The notes under the pieces: model-generated
Databases searched by the model: none
The model's input: the letters and a program-made list of their open reading frames with translations, nothing else
What the model was told of the DNA's origin: nothing
Assembly: GCF_025602895.1 (NCBI RefSeq)
Contig: NW_026516271.1
Span: 62,001 to 126,000 of the forward strand
Direction: 5' to 3'
Length of the DNA stretch: 64,000 nucleotides
DNA from: Polychytrium aggregatum
Lineage: Eukaryota > Chytridiomycota > Chytridiomycetes > Polychytriales
Position numbers and translations under genes: made by a program
In this document: piece after piece, positions 23,461-33,095 of the stretch
Position numbering within the stretch: position 1 is the first letter of the stretch
How the letters are laid out: every line of letters starts with the position of its first letter

Positions 23461-25092
23461 TTACCCCTCGCCCAGACGGAAGCCCAGGTTGAGCAGAGGC
23501 GCCGAGCGACCGGATTCACCGAGTAGCTGATCGATGCGTTCCATGGCGACAACCACACCCTGCTCGGAGCTCTGGTGGCTGAAGAAGGCAGATCGATAGA
23601 ATGCCGCCCTATCTTCGGGGTAAACCTTGAGGGCATAGAGGAAGGCGGCCATTGAAATGAATCCGTCGACGATGAGCACCAAGCGGTTCAAGGCGGCACG
23701 GCGAGCCGCAGCGGCCATGGCCACAATCTCAAGCTGGCGAGGTAGAATGATTGAGGGAGGAAGGTTGTCAGTAAGCGGAGAGTGTTGCAGGCTTCGTTGA
23801 TCAACAGCGACCACAATAGCGATTGTTGAAGCGACTGCGGTCGAGCAAGTCTCCTTCCCTCTCATGTGCTTGGCCAGGAGCAGCACTTACGCCGCCGAGG
23901 GCTCTGAAGATCTGCGTCCAGTCGCCAGTCCGAATCAGGTCCTGGTGCTTCTCGACCACTCCGTCAACAATCTTAGTCTTGCGCTCGAGCCCCTGGTCGT
24001 CAACGCCGGTGCCCCGGCCCGTAACTCGACTTCCGGCCAAGCCGCTCTCAGCAGCCAAGAGAGCCGCAGCCGTAGCGGTGTTGCCGATGCCGAGCTCGCC
24101 AATGCCAATGGCCTGATGGCCCTCGCGGATGGCCCGGTCGACGGCGTCATAGCCCGCCTGGACGGCGTTGTCGAATTGCTCCTGGGTCATGGCGAGCCCT
24201 TGCAGAGACGACTGGGTCCCATGCGGAGAGGCGTCCTTCTGTCGGGTGATTCCTTCAAAGACCAGGGCGGTATCGACGCCGACATCAATGACCTGGCGGG
24301 CCGGAGCAGTAGTCAGTCCATGTCAGACAATCAAGCCATGAATATGCAACCAAGGCCACGAATAGACCTCTCGATAGTTGCTCAAGGCAGTCGCTTCGCC
24401 TTCAGTCCGTCGAGATCATGGAACGCCGCTACCAGAGCGGACTAGTTACATACCTCCAACCCAAGGCCGTTTGCATTACAGAAAGCGCTGGATCAAAGCC
24501 AACCGACAACGGACTGTGTTAGACCGGCACCGGCAGTGGCCATCAAAGCGAGTGTCTGCGATCACTGTACAGGATGAAGATGCAGCAGATCCCGAGACAT
24601 AGGAGAGGCATCGTCGTTGGTTCAAGCATTCCCGGACTCACTTGATCGCTGCGCCGCCGTTCGCGAGGTTCCGGAGCATCTCCTGGGTTACGATCTTGGG
24701 ATACTGGCTCACACCTTCATCAGCAAGACCATGGTCTGCGGCAAACAGCAGAATCTTGCCCTTTTCGACACTGGCAAGTTGCAAACCCTGGACGTCAGCG
24801 CGAGCGATCTTATTCTCGAAGGCCTCGGATGCAGACGACCACGCACTCTGTCGGCCAGATGGCCCTACCCTCGATGCAAACAGCAGCTCGGTCCGACAGG
24901 AACGACATCATCGACAGTGGCTGGGACTTACGACGGAGACAGGGTCTGTTGCAAAACGCACAGACGGATGGCGACCTCCTCCAGCCGGCCGAGCGAGCCG
25001 GGAGGCTTGGTCTTGGAGTCGATCTCGGTGCGGGCCTTTGCGAGCCACTCGGCATCGGCCACGGGAATCTCGGCGGGACTCAGGATGAGCAT
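23461..25092 (-). CDS. cobT: Nicotinate-nucleotide-dimethylbenzimidazole phosphoribosyltransferase
   Basis: CobT activates the lower ligand of cobamides: it joins 5,6-dimethylbenzimidazole to the ribose phosphate of nicotinate mononucleotide, giving alpha-ribazole phosphate. Translation starts at 25092 (MLILSPAEIP). Five exons rebuild an unbroken CobT of about 350 residues. Exon 1 has KTKPPGSLGRLEEVA. Exon 2 has ILLFAADHGLADEGVSQYP followed by TQEMLRN and NGGAA. A short third exon has FCNANGLGLE. Exon 4 has VIDVGV and the GELGIGNTATAAALL motif with its substrate-binding glutamate. Exon 5 has GGLEIVAM, whose Glu is the presumed catalytic base, and VLIVDGFISMAA. All key motifs are intact and the introns are spliceosomal, so this is a eukaryotic nuclear gene and not a bacterial contaminant. 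No organelle signal is clear. It diverges from cobS. Confidence 0.92.
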
Positions 25093-25428
25093 GGTGGGTT
25101 CGAGCGATGGGTGCTATTCCAGACAATACTACAAGCGCAGACCGGTCCTGCGGCTGGGGCGATCGGCAGCAGTTCGATGCTGGTGGGGCCTGCCCGTCGC
25201 TTTCAGAGCGACGGGAAATCGCCAGAGCCGTTTTGCCGATCAGCGCGCGCCACTTGCCAGGTTTCGGCTCGCGTTGGTTGGGTCTGGGTCTGGGTCTGGC
25301 TCTGGGTCTGCCCTTCCAGATCGCACTCTCGCTCTTCGCTCCATCTGCGCCGATCGACCCCGCTGCCCATCGAGACCAGCCCCCCTCCTGTCCCCGACCA
25401 GATCCACTCACCGTCGATCCCTGCATCC
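25093..25428. promoter_or_regulatory. Shared divergent promoter region of cobT and cobS
   Basis: The 336 bases between the two start codons must hold both promoters. A short GGTCTGGGTCTGG-type repeat lies near 25278-25310. No TATA box or riboswitch-like structure could be supported. Confidence 0.5.
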
Positions 25429-26608
25429 ATGTCCGACGACGCCGCCTCCGACAGGCCATCCAAGAAGATCGTCCCGCCCGAGGAACACTCCTCGTCGTTT
25501 CTTGCCCAGGAAATCCGTGCCTTTCTCTCGGGGATCATGTTCTTCACCCGCCTGCCCGTCCCTGAGTGGGTCGACCACAACATGTACTGGCTCAGTCTCA
25601 GCACAGCGTACTTTCCTCTTATCGGTACGGTCCGCTTCTTTGTCTCCACCCGCTCAGTCCGATTCGCTCAGTCCGAGTGCAGCCGAGAGTTGAAACGGCC
25701 CATATACTTTGCCGCTAGCCTGTGTACATGTCCTCGATTCACTGATCGTCCTTGCCCTCGCCATGATCGCATCCCGCTCTCCTCGCCCCAGGCGTCTTTG
25801 TTGCCCTCTTTGGTGCGTTCTGGTACATCCTGTCGCTGAGTCTTTGGGATGCCAACATTGCTGCCTACTTTTACACACTCTCGACGGTGAGTTGATTTGC
25901 TTGTTCCAGCAGCCTCCAGCAGCCTCCAGCGACGATGCTGTCTCGGCTTTGCACATTCCCCGTCGAATCGGGCCAGAGGCAGCCATCCTCACCATCTGTC
26001 CATTTTACACCCGCCCCTCCCCACAGGTCTGGCTGACGGGTGCTTTTCATGAAGACGGACTGGCCGATACCTTCGATGGCTTTGGTGGTGGCTGGGGCCG
26101 CACCCAGATCCTCACCATCATGCGCGACTCCCGGCTGGGCACCTACGGAGCAATCGGTCTGCTCCTCGTTGTGTCCCTGAAACTCTCGGCCTTGGCCCGG
26201 TTCGCTGCCCTGGCGCCCTTCTCGATCTCGGGCATGACGGGCATCTTTGTGACCGCGCACGTCATGGGTCGCTGGAGCTGCACCTATCTCCTCTGGGCCT
26301 ATCCCTACGTGGAAAACGTCAGCGCCAAGGGCAAAGAGTTCAGCCTCAAGGTCACCATCCCGCGGCTGGTCTTTACGACGCTCACCACGATCGTGTTTGT
26401 CGGCATCTCGCTTGCCTGGGATGTCGAGAAGATGGCCATCATCTGGGCCGTCTCGATCGTCACGACCCTGGTCATGGGTGCCTACATTGACTCGGTCATT
26501 GGTGGCGTCATTGGAGACTGCTTGGGGGCTACCAACCAGGTCGTCGAGCTGGCGAGCTATCTGGCCCTGAGTGCGGACTGGGCCAAGCTTCTGCAGTACA
26601 TGTACTGA
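25429..26608 (+). CDS. cobS: Adenosylcobinamide-GDP ribazoletransferase (cobalamin synthase)
   Basis: CobS is an integral membrane enzyme that joins AdoCbi-GDP to alpha-ribazole (or its phosphate, the CobT product), closing the nucleotide loop of the cobamide. Exons 25429-25624, 25792-25886 and 26027-26608 are in phase with GT-AG borders and give 290 residues, slightly longer than the bacterial enzyme. The family signature is intact: FFTRLPVP near residue 40, then the acidic metal-binding stretch GAFHEDGLADTFDGFGGGWG, followed by MRDSRLGTYG. Several hydrophobic segments follow (LLLVVSLKLSALARFAAL, IIWAVSIVTTLVMGAYI), and the end has the GAYIDSVIGGVIGDCLGATN motif. A hydrophilic 25-residue N-terminus is extra. 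It is head-to-head with cobT, which supplies its substrate. Confidence 0.92.
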
Positions 26609-26660
26609 GATGTGTTTGTCTGTGCGTTTGGTCTGGACGATTACAACGTACCCTTTTTTT

Positions 26661-26991
26661 GAAATGGGGCGCCCTGATTTGAGTCGGAACTGTCCTCGCT
26701 TCCTGGTCCTGAATACACACACACACTGCCAACGACCAAACGGTGTGCTCACAGTGCCTGGAAGCCAAGCGACTCGAGAAGGTCAAGTATCTGGATATCG
26801 AGAGACCATGGGGCTGTTCAGACGCTCGAAAGCATGATTCAGTTGCTCGAAGGCATGCACCACATTCGCACATCGAGACATCATGCCAGTCGATTGTCGC
26901 CACAGGAGATCGACCGGGGTGTTTTCAAGACGATCGGTCGCTGATGCCATAGAAGAGGGCACTGTCCCTTTTTCTTCTGGATTGACTCTGC
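26661..26991 (+). pseudogene. Internally deleted, decayed Fanzor element
   Basis: The frame beginning at 26743 reads QCLEAKRLEKVKYLDIERP, then SCQSIVATGDRPG. These match the zinc-finger and C-terminal parts of the Fanzor protein at 57.6-60.5 kb (CREAKRLEKVEYLDVEKP, CQSIIATGDRPG), with frameshifts and a missing middle. The left edge GAAATGGGGCGCC at 26661 resembles the GAAACGGGACACC end of the 544-bp element. The right edge at about 26962-26991 (TGTCCCTTTTTC then GGATTGACT) matches the Fanzor 3' block. Nearly the whole protein is deleted, so this is a dead copy that keeps both termini. Confidence 0.8.
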
Positions 26992-27167
26992 AGTACAACA
27001 CAATCGCGCAACGTCGTTTGCAAGAAGCGGGGCGAGTGTCAAAGCTCTGGAGTACCCTGGCGTATCCGCACAAATCCACCTGCCGTGGCCCCAGGTTTGA
27101 TACCGATCCGCTTCTGCATCTCGTCTGTGCCCGATGACTGCTCGCACGTTGCAGGGCGCCGGCGGCT

Positions 27168-29419
27168 CTAAGCGTTCATCACCGAGGATATAGGTGGGAA
27201 CGGGTTGGTTTTGGACAGAGCGCTGCAGCAGCCGCATGGGCAAGGGGGTGTAAGTAATGTGCTGGGCTCAAGCTGCACGGGCAACACTCGGATCCAGGAG
27301 CGCTCGGATACTCACATGCGCTGCGGGTTATGGATCATATATCCGCGGATGAATCCCTGTGATTTTGGGATACGGGGTCACCGAGGGTAGGTTGTCAATA
27401 TCGTTTTCGGCGAGCTATGGCGATGGTGTCCAGGCGTGCTGTAACTGGACCAGGCAATAGTGCTCCCGCTCCGCTTGTGCCTACCTGATCGATTAGTCCA
27501 ACGCAGAGACTCTCCATGTCGTCGATCGTAAAATCGGAAAATCCCGCGAGCTCGAATGCCACAAGTACACTGCTCAGATGCAGCACCGGGAACGAATCGA
27601 CCAATAGGGATCTGTCGGATGGAGCCAACACAACCCGAGCCAGCGTTAAGCGGTCGCAGCGACAGACTCAAGGGGAGGCGAAGGAGCTGTCGCGGCACGT
27701 TCATATCGATGCTGCGAGTACATGGGCCATGGTTGTCAATAGCCGCGCTGACTCACGTCTTGCGGATGACGTTGCGGTAGATCACTGTGGTCAGACGAAA
27801 CTTGAGAAGCGAATATGCCTCGTGCCGGATCAGGAACTCGCGTTGCATCTCGAGGTGCTCCAGGAAGCCCATGTAGTTGTTTTGCAGCACCGAGCCGATG
27901 AGTCCGTCAAACACCTCGACGAGTCCAAAGTGTGCCAATAGAGCCGTGGTCGGAAAGACGCCGAGGCAGAGCTTGGCAATGATCAAGCTGATGAGGATCC
28001 GTCTGGAGTCACCCATGGCTCAGGACAGTCAGCGCTACTGTGACTGAGGTGCTTGCAGTCTCCCCTCTCATGCAATCACAAGCAGGCCATCGGAAACCGC
28101 AGGTCTACATCAAGAACAAGCGTGCTGATCGTGCATGCGGAAGCAGAATGCGATCGACCCACCGTTTGCTCCTCGGCGCCGAGCTTGGGCAGCAGGAATA
28201 TGCCTCGCTCAGCTGCCGCGCGGCCTTGAGACAGTCGTGCTTGAGGAGAGCATACTTGCCGGTATAGTAGTGGTACATCAGAAGCTCCTGCGGCCGAGAA
28301 AAGCTCCTAAAGTCGATGTTGAAGTTCAGCAGGAGGTTTTGCATCTTTTCGGCCAAGGTCAGCTCGTCCATCTGGGCAGATCCCGGGAGTGGAGCGAGAG
28401 GCATGTTGTGTCGGTCAAAGTCGTGACGAGCCCAAGGGAGCAGAGTCATGCCAAAGGCGGCAAGCGAGATGGATTTGATGCAACGAACGTCGCCAAACTG
28501 GTCAGAGTTGCTGTGGCCGGCACGACAGCATGGGCTATCGAGCTCGGCGCAAACCGACGCTGCAAATGGATCTTTGGGCTCGACCGGTGAACGCTCGACG
28601 AACCTGGAAATAGAGCGAGTATGCACTATTGACGGCCACGAGCAGACCGGCCCTGGCCTCAGCAGTCTCGGCACTGGTGCAAGCAGGTCAAGAGCAAAGG
28701 TGAGTATGCCCATAGGGCAAGGTGTCGACCGATAGACACTGCATCGATTGCCCGCTGCAATCTATCCCGACATTCTCAGATCGCCACCGACCGGTCTGGA
28801 GCCAGGTTCCGTATCGACGCATTCAGCTTCGCTTGCACATCCGACGTCTTTGTCGAGGCCTGGTTGCGGGCCCTCCAGTATTCGTCAATCTCGAGCGCCA
28901 GGCTGACGAGGTTCTTGCAGACGAGTCTCCATAGCGGCAGAATCGAAAAGGGCTCATCGTTCTGGAGAATCGCAAAGACAGCACTGGCGGCCACCAAGTG
29001 GTGCCAGGCGAGCAGGGGATTGAGCGACGGCCATGGCCAGTGCCGACACAATTGGCTCTGGAGCGCCCCAGAGGGTATCGAAATGTGTCGCTCGAACGGG
29101 CAGCTTACTCGTAGACCTTCAGAAAGGGCTCGAACAGGGTCAAGGGATTCGTAAAGGACGAATAGATCCGCAGATACTTGAGGTATGCGACAATGACGGG
29201 CGACAGACACCGGGGCTGCGAGTACCGGCTGGCCATGCTCTCGATGTCGGCGATCGGGATGGTCTGGATGACTTGCAGCAGCGCTGGCAGCACCGGCAGC
29301 ACCGGCAGCACCGAGTCGGCTGTTGGATGGACGGGGAAGGCCTGGGCAAGAGCCCCTGACGATGCCGAGCCCACCGATCGGATATAGGCCAGCACAAAGT
29401 CACTCGGCGACGATCGCAT
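27168..29419 (-). CDS. PCI-domain protein of the PCID2/Thp1/CSN12 family
   Basis: A PCI (proteasome-CSN-eIF3) scaffold protein. Relatives sit in the TREX-2 mRNA export complex (PCID2/Thp1) or associate with the COP9 signalosome (CSN12). The chosen start is at 29419 (MRSSPSDFVLAYI). Later exons give LVCKNLVSLALEIDEYWRAR, the MYHYYTGKYALLKHDCLKAA helices, then ILISLIIAKLCLGVFPT and RHEAYSLLKFRLTTVIYRN. The winged-helix part has FTIDDMESLCVGLIDQ, a small exon GFIRGYMIHNPQRM (27365-27315) and the last exon SKTNPFPPISSVMNA, with its stop at 27170-27168. The NPFPP ending is a hallmark of the family. Exon borders in the middle are inferred. I cannot decide between the PCID2 and CSN12 branches from the sequence. 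Confidence 0.82.
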
Positions 29420-29517
29420 CTCGGATGAGCGGCCGTATCGGCAACGGCGGCGGCGGCGACGTCGGTGGTGGTGGTGGATCAAAGATCGAAGGCGACAGGC
29501 AAGACCTGAGGCAGTAG

Positions 29518-29612
29518 ATCTGAGGCAGTAGATCGGAGGCAGTAGATCTGAGGCAGTAGATCGGAGGGCAGTAGATCTGAGGCAGTAGATCGGAGGCAGT
29601 AGATCGGAGGGC
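29518..29612. repeat. GAGGCAGTAGATC minisatellite
   Basis: About seven tandem copies of a 13-14 base unit, GAGG(G)CAGTAGATC(T/G), upstream of the PCI-protein start and downstream of the PAP2 gene stop. Confidence 0.9.
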
Positions 29613-29647
29613 AAGGCGAGACGGAGCTGCTTTTTATCCAAAACCAT

Positions 29648-30310
29648 CTATTTCATCCCGTGAGGCAGCGCTGCCAGAACTACATCATACCACCGCAGCC
29701 AGAGCCAGCCAAAGGCATATCCGACCACGAGCCCCACCAGCACCTGCGGCCATGTGTGGTATCGCAGAGTGACCCGAGAGATAGCAACGCTGATGCCGGC
29801 CCCGTTCAATAGCACAAGCACCGGCCACTTCCAGGGCTGGCTGCCGGACACCCGATCGAGCAGAGCAAAGGTGATGTAGCTCGCAAAGAACCCGGTTGCT
29901 TGTGAGTGCGACGACGGCATGCCGTACTGGCCCTTGGAGCTGAGCAGCGAGCTCTTGAGTTTGCGAACCAGGGTCAAGCCCGGGTTCAGGCCCTCATTTA
30001 CTGCAGAGGACGCTGTGGTCGTTGGGGCGGCTGCTGGCCGTCGAGCCTCTAGGCCTGGTCGTGGCTGTCGAATGACATGCTTGAGAACCTTTGCTATTCA
30101 CCGAGACAATGGTCAGCGGCGGTTGTGCTTCGGCAGAGACGTATCTCGCAGGATGCTCCCTCAGAATCCCAGGCGACACTCACCGAGAATGCCGCACATC
30201 ACGCCTCCGACACAGCAGTAGAGCGATTCAAGCGATCGGGTGTAGAGGATCGTCGCAAGGACGGCGCCCGAGACGAGCCAGCGGGTGTTATCGAATATCT
30301 TGGAGAGCAT
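29648..30310 (-). CDS. PAP2-family phosphatase, dolichyldiphosphatase type
   Basis: Integral membrane lipid-phosphate phosphatase, probably in the ER. If it is the Cax4/DOLPP1 enzyme, it recycles dolichyl diphosphate to dolichyl phosphate for N-glycosylation. The three PAP2 motifs are present: KVLKHVIRQPRP near 30090-30055, GQYGMPSSHSQ near 29925, and SRVTLRYHTWPQV near 29770. The Gln in place of the usual Asp in motif 3 (HTWPQV) is also seen in DOLPP1 (HTWSQV), which favours this assignment. Hydrophobic segments include an N-terminal one around LVSGAVLATIL and VLVGLVVGYAFGWLWL near the end. Start at 30310 (MLSKIFDNTRW) is the simplest choice; an extra upstream exon is possible. The C-terminus is shorter than in animals. 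Confidence 0.75.
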
Positions 30311-30629
30311 TTGGAGAGCGTGCAGCGGACCTGTGCAGACACCAGTCGGCTGTTGGACCAAGCGGGCGACTGCTGCTTTCCTTCGATAGCGTCGTTTGTG
30401 TCAACCAAGCGGAACAAGTGGAACAAGTGTGCCAGGAGCCGGCATCGCGAATGCTGACCGACGATCGCTCATGATCTGGCTCGACCGAGGATCTCCACCT
30501 CAAACTGCCATTTGCCCTGTTGAGTGGCTGGCGATCCGTTGTATTCAGAACCCAGACAATAAGTGGCATGCCGGGTACAAATACAGGTATCCCCATTCGG
30601 CTTTGTGGACTGATGGGCCCCAATGCGAT

Positions 30630-32574
30630 CTATGCCTGTCGTCGGTTCAAAATAGCTGTGCATGTTTCGATCTCGGAGAACATCCTGGCGACCAGGTGGC
30701 CAAAGGCAGGGGCTGGGGAATCCGCCGATGGCTGCGGTAGTGTCTCGGCCGAGAGCGATTCATATTCCCGCTCCATGTTCTCAAGGCTTTCTTGGAGGCT
30801 CTCGTGGTAGTGCTTCGAAGCCGTGAAGACATCCAGAACCTGGGATGATGGAGCACATGTCGGGTGAGGTTGCAGGGTCTGTCTGGCGAGCCGATCGACA
30901 GATCAGTAGAGCGAGTACCGACCTTTTGCAACTGTTGGCATGTCGAGAATGCACTTGCAACGGCGACAGAGAGAGCTGGAGTGAACAGGTTGTTGGTTCG
31001 ATCAGTCAGGCCATAGGGATAGAATGGATGGTGCTCGCCCGAGACATCGATTCGAAGCCAGAGAGTAGTCCCACAGCATCCAAGTGATGGCTTGAGACTG
31101 CGCTGGCGGTTCACGGGTGCTTTGGGCGGATTGATTTTACCTCGCGAATCGGCTGCTGGCGCTGTTTCCAGCCAGGGCTCAATCTCGTTGGGGAAGATGG
31201 CCAGGAACTGCTTCAGCGACGACTCCAGGCCGTTGACGACCGGGCCAAAGTGGCGGTAGATCGCCGAGCTGTCGTCATCCGGCTTGTATGTGAACTAGCC
31301 AACGTCAGAGTGCCAGCGGGAATGAGAGGTGCAGGCAGTGAGCAGAGTTGAGAATGGGAGGCGCTCTCATGGAACAAGACCAAGAAAGCAGACAGCCATA
31401 TCTGCAGTCCGGCGTCAATAGCCAATGTACGAGCTACTCGGGGCATATTGGCACTTGCATCCCCAACAAGATTCATTGACAGACAAGAGCCAGGGCTGCC
31501 ACGCAAATGTTGGGCTTGGGCTGTGACCTCAATACCGATTCGTACCTTTGATCGGAGTTGCCTCAGCTCTTCGAGAAGCCGCTGCTCGGCAATCAATAGT
31601 TGTTCGAGATCACGATCCAGGGTGGCTATCGACACCGACGATCTAGTGATGGGGCACATGGCGTCAGCTGCTGGGCATTGAGCCCAAAAGCCAGTGACAG
31701 CATCCTCCGATTGCAGACGAGTTCACATTCGCAATGCATACCTCGGCAGATTGCCGAGCCTCTGTCTTTCCAGCTTGACAAGCCGTTGGGTGTCGGGATC
31801 GAAGAGCGACCGAGCCTCAAACTCCATCAGTCCAGGCAGATGCGACGTGGCCATCCGATCCAGGAGCGCAGATCCTTTCACCAGGTGATCGTCGGCGTTG
31901 GCTCCACGGTCTTGGGTCGCTGCCGCAGACTGGATCAGCCGAATCGCTCGCTCGAGAACCCGCTGACGTTGCCGATGCAGAGAAGCATAGTCCTGCAGCG
32001 GATGAAGCGGGTTAGCACACCTGGGCGGCAGCGGTCTAAAGATACAGGCGGTTGTCGATAGCTTTGCCGTTTGCTCGCTCACAGTGAATATGTCGGAGCC
32101 GTCCTTTTGAGTGGTGAATCCGGCGATTGCGCAGATGGTTCGAAGTGCTTCATTGCGGTTGTCGATGTGAACAGGTCAGATTGGCAGGCGACGAGAGCAA
32201 ACAGGTCCATAGTCAGGTTCAAGCCGGAGACAGCGCAGCAAGCGAACAGAACGGACGGGCTCTGATCAATTGGTGTGGATGGGCTACCTTCGGGATGCTC
32301 GTATTCAGAAAGCCCCCGGACCAGGTCTGGATCGTATCTGTTGGGTTGCGTTCAGTTGAGTTCGGCTGCGTTGGGTTGGAGCAGATGCTGCTCGCTTGAA
32401 GGCCAAGGCAGGGAGGGGAGACGAGAAGAGGCAGCGACGGTACCTGTGCAGGAGCCAGCCAAGGATCTGGAGAAAGACCTCTGGCGAGTCGAGAGGGAAG
32501 GGGATATCCGGTGTGGGCTGCAGGACAGCGGCATGCGGGCATTCAAGCTTCTGCAGCTCACGAGGGAGATTCAT
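30630..32574 (-). CDS. Coiled-coil protein, possibly an augmin (HAUS7)-like subunit
   Basis: The N-terminal exon (from 32574) reads MNLPRELQKLECPHAAVLQ and then FLQILGWLLHRY, followed by many small exons. The spacing of LQKL.CP and ILGWLLHR recalls the calponin-like head of HAUS7, but the similarity is weak. Later exons are strongly helical and charged. They include RQRQRVLERAIRLIQSAAA and FEARSLFDPDTQRLVKLERQ near 31.9-31.75 kb, and LDRDLEQLLIAEQRLLEELR near 31.6 kb. Also present are HFGPVVNGLESSLKQFLAIF near 31.2 kb and HYHESLQESLENMEREYESL near 30.8 kb. The reading ends FGHLVARMFSEIETCTAILN with a stop at 30632-30630. Introns are not fully resolved. If augmin-like, it would promote branching microtubule nucleation. 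Otherwise it is simply an unknown coiled-coil protein. Confidence 0.5.
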
Positions 32575-33095
32575 GGTAGCGGACGAGTGGAAGGACCAGG
32601 ATGCGGCGGATACGATGCAGACACTGGCCGAGACCGATAGATGTGGCAGCGGTGCTGGCCCGACGATGGCGAGATGGAATCCCAACGGGAGAGATGGAGG
32701 AGAGCGATGTGGGGATGGACATGACACCGATATGCCGGGTTTCATTTGGTTTGACTGGCGAGACACCGAATCCGGTGAGAGCGTCCCCAGCACACTTTGA
32801 TGCATCGGGCAGCCAGATACAAACGACAGCCGAGATCGACCGCAACCATGGGTCCATCCGAGACATCCGAGACATCCGAGACATGGCCGCCCAAGACCCG
32901 GTCGCCGCATCCATCGTCCGCACCCTGGATCTGCGAGATCAGCGTCGTCGGTCGCTTCTCGCTCCCCGCTCGCCCAAAGACGCGACCCGCGCCCCGGCCT
33001 GGCTTTCTTCTTCAAGCCCCAGCCATTTGCTTGTCCTCCATTGTCGCCTTCGTCATCCTCCCGCCTCGACGCTGCCGACAACCACCCCGTGCAAA
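32575..33095. other. Divergent intergenic region
   Basis: About 520 bases shared by the promoters of the coiled-coil protein (-) and the disulfide isomerase (+). It contains three tandem CATCCGAGA units near 32857-32884. No further gene is supported. Confidence 0.5.

Noticed and set aside
25871-26752. Minus-strand open frame of 293 codons over cobS
   Set aside because: It is antisense to the third cobS exon and has no domain of its own.
29518-29612. CRISPR-like array
   Set aside because: The repeats are contiguous 13-14 base units without spacers, so this is a minisatellite.
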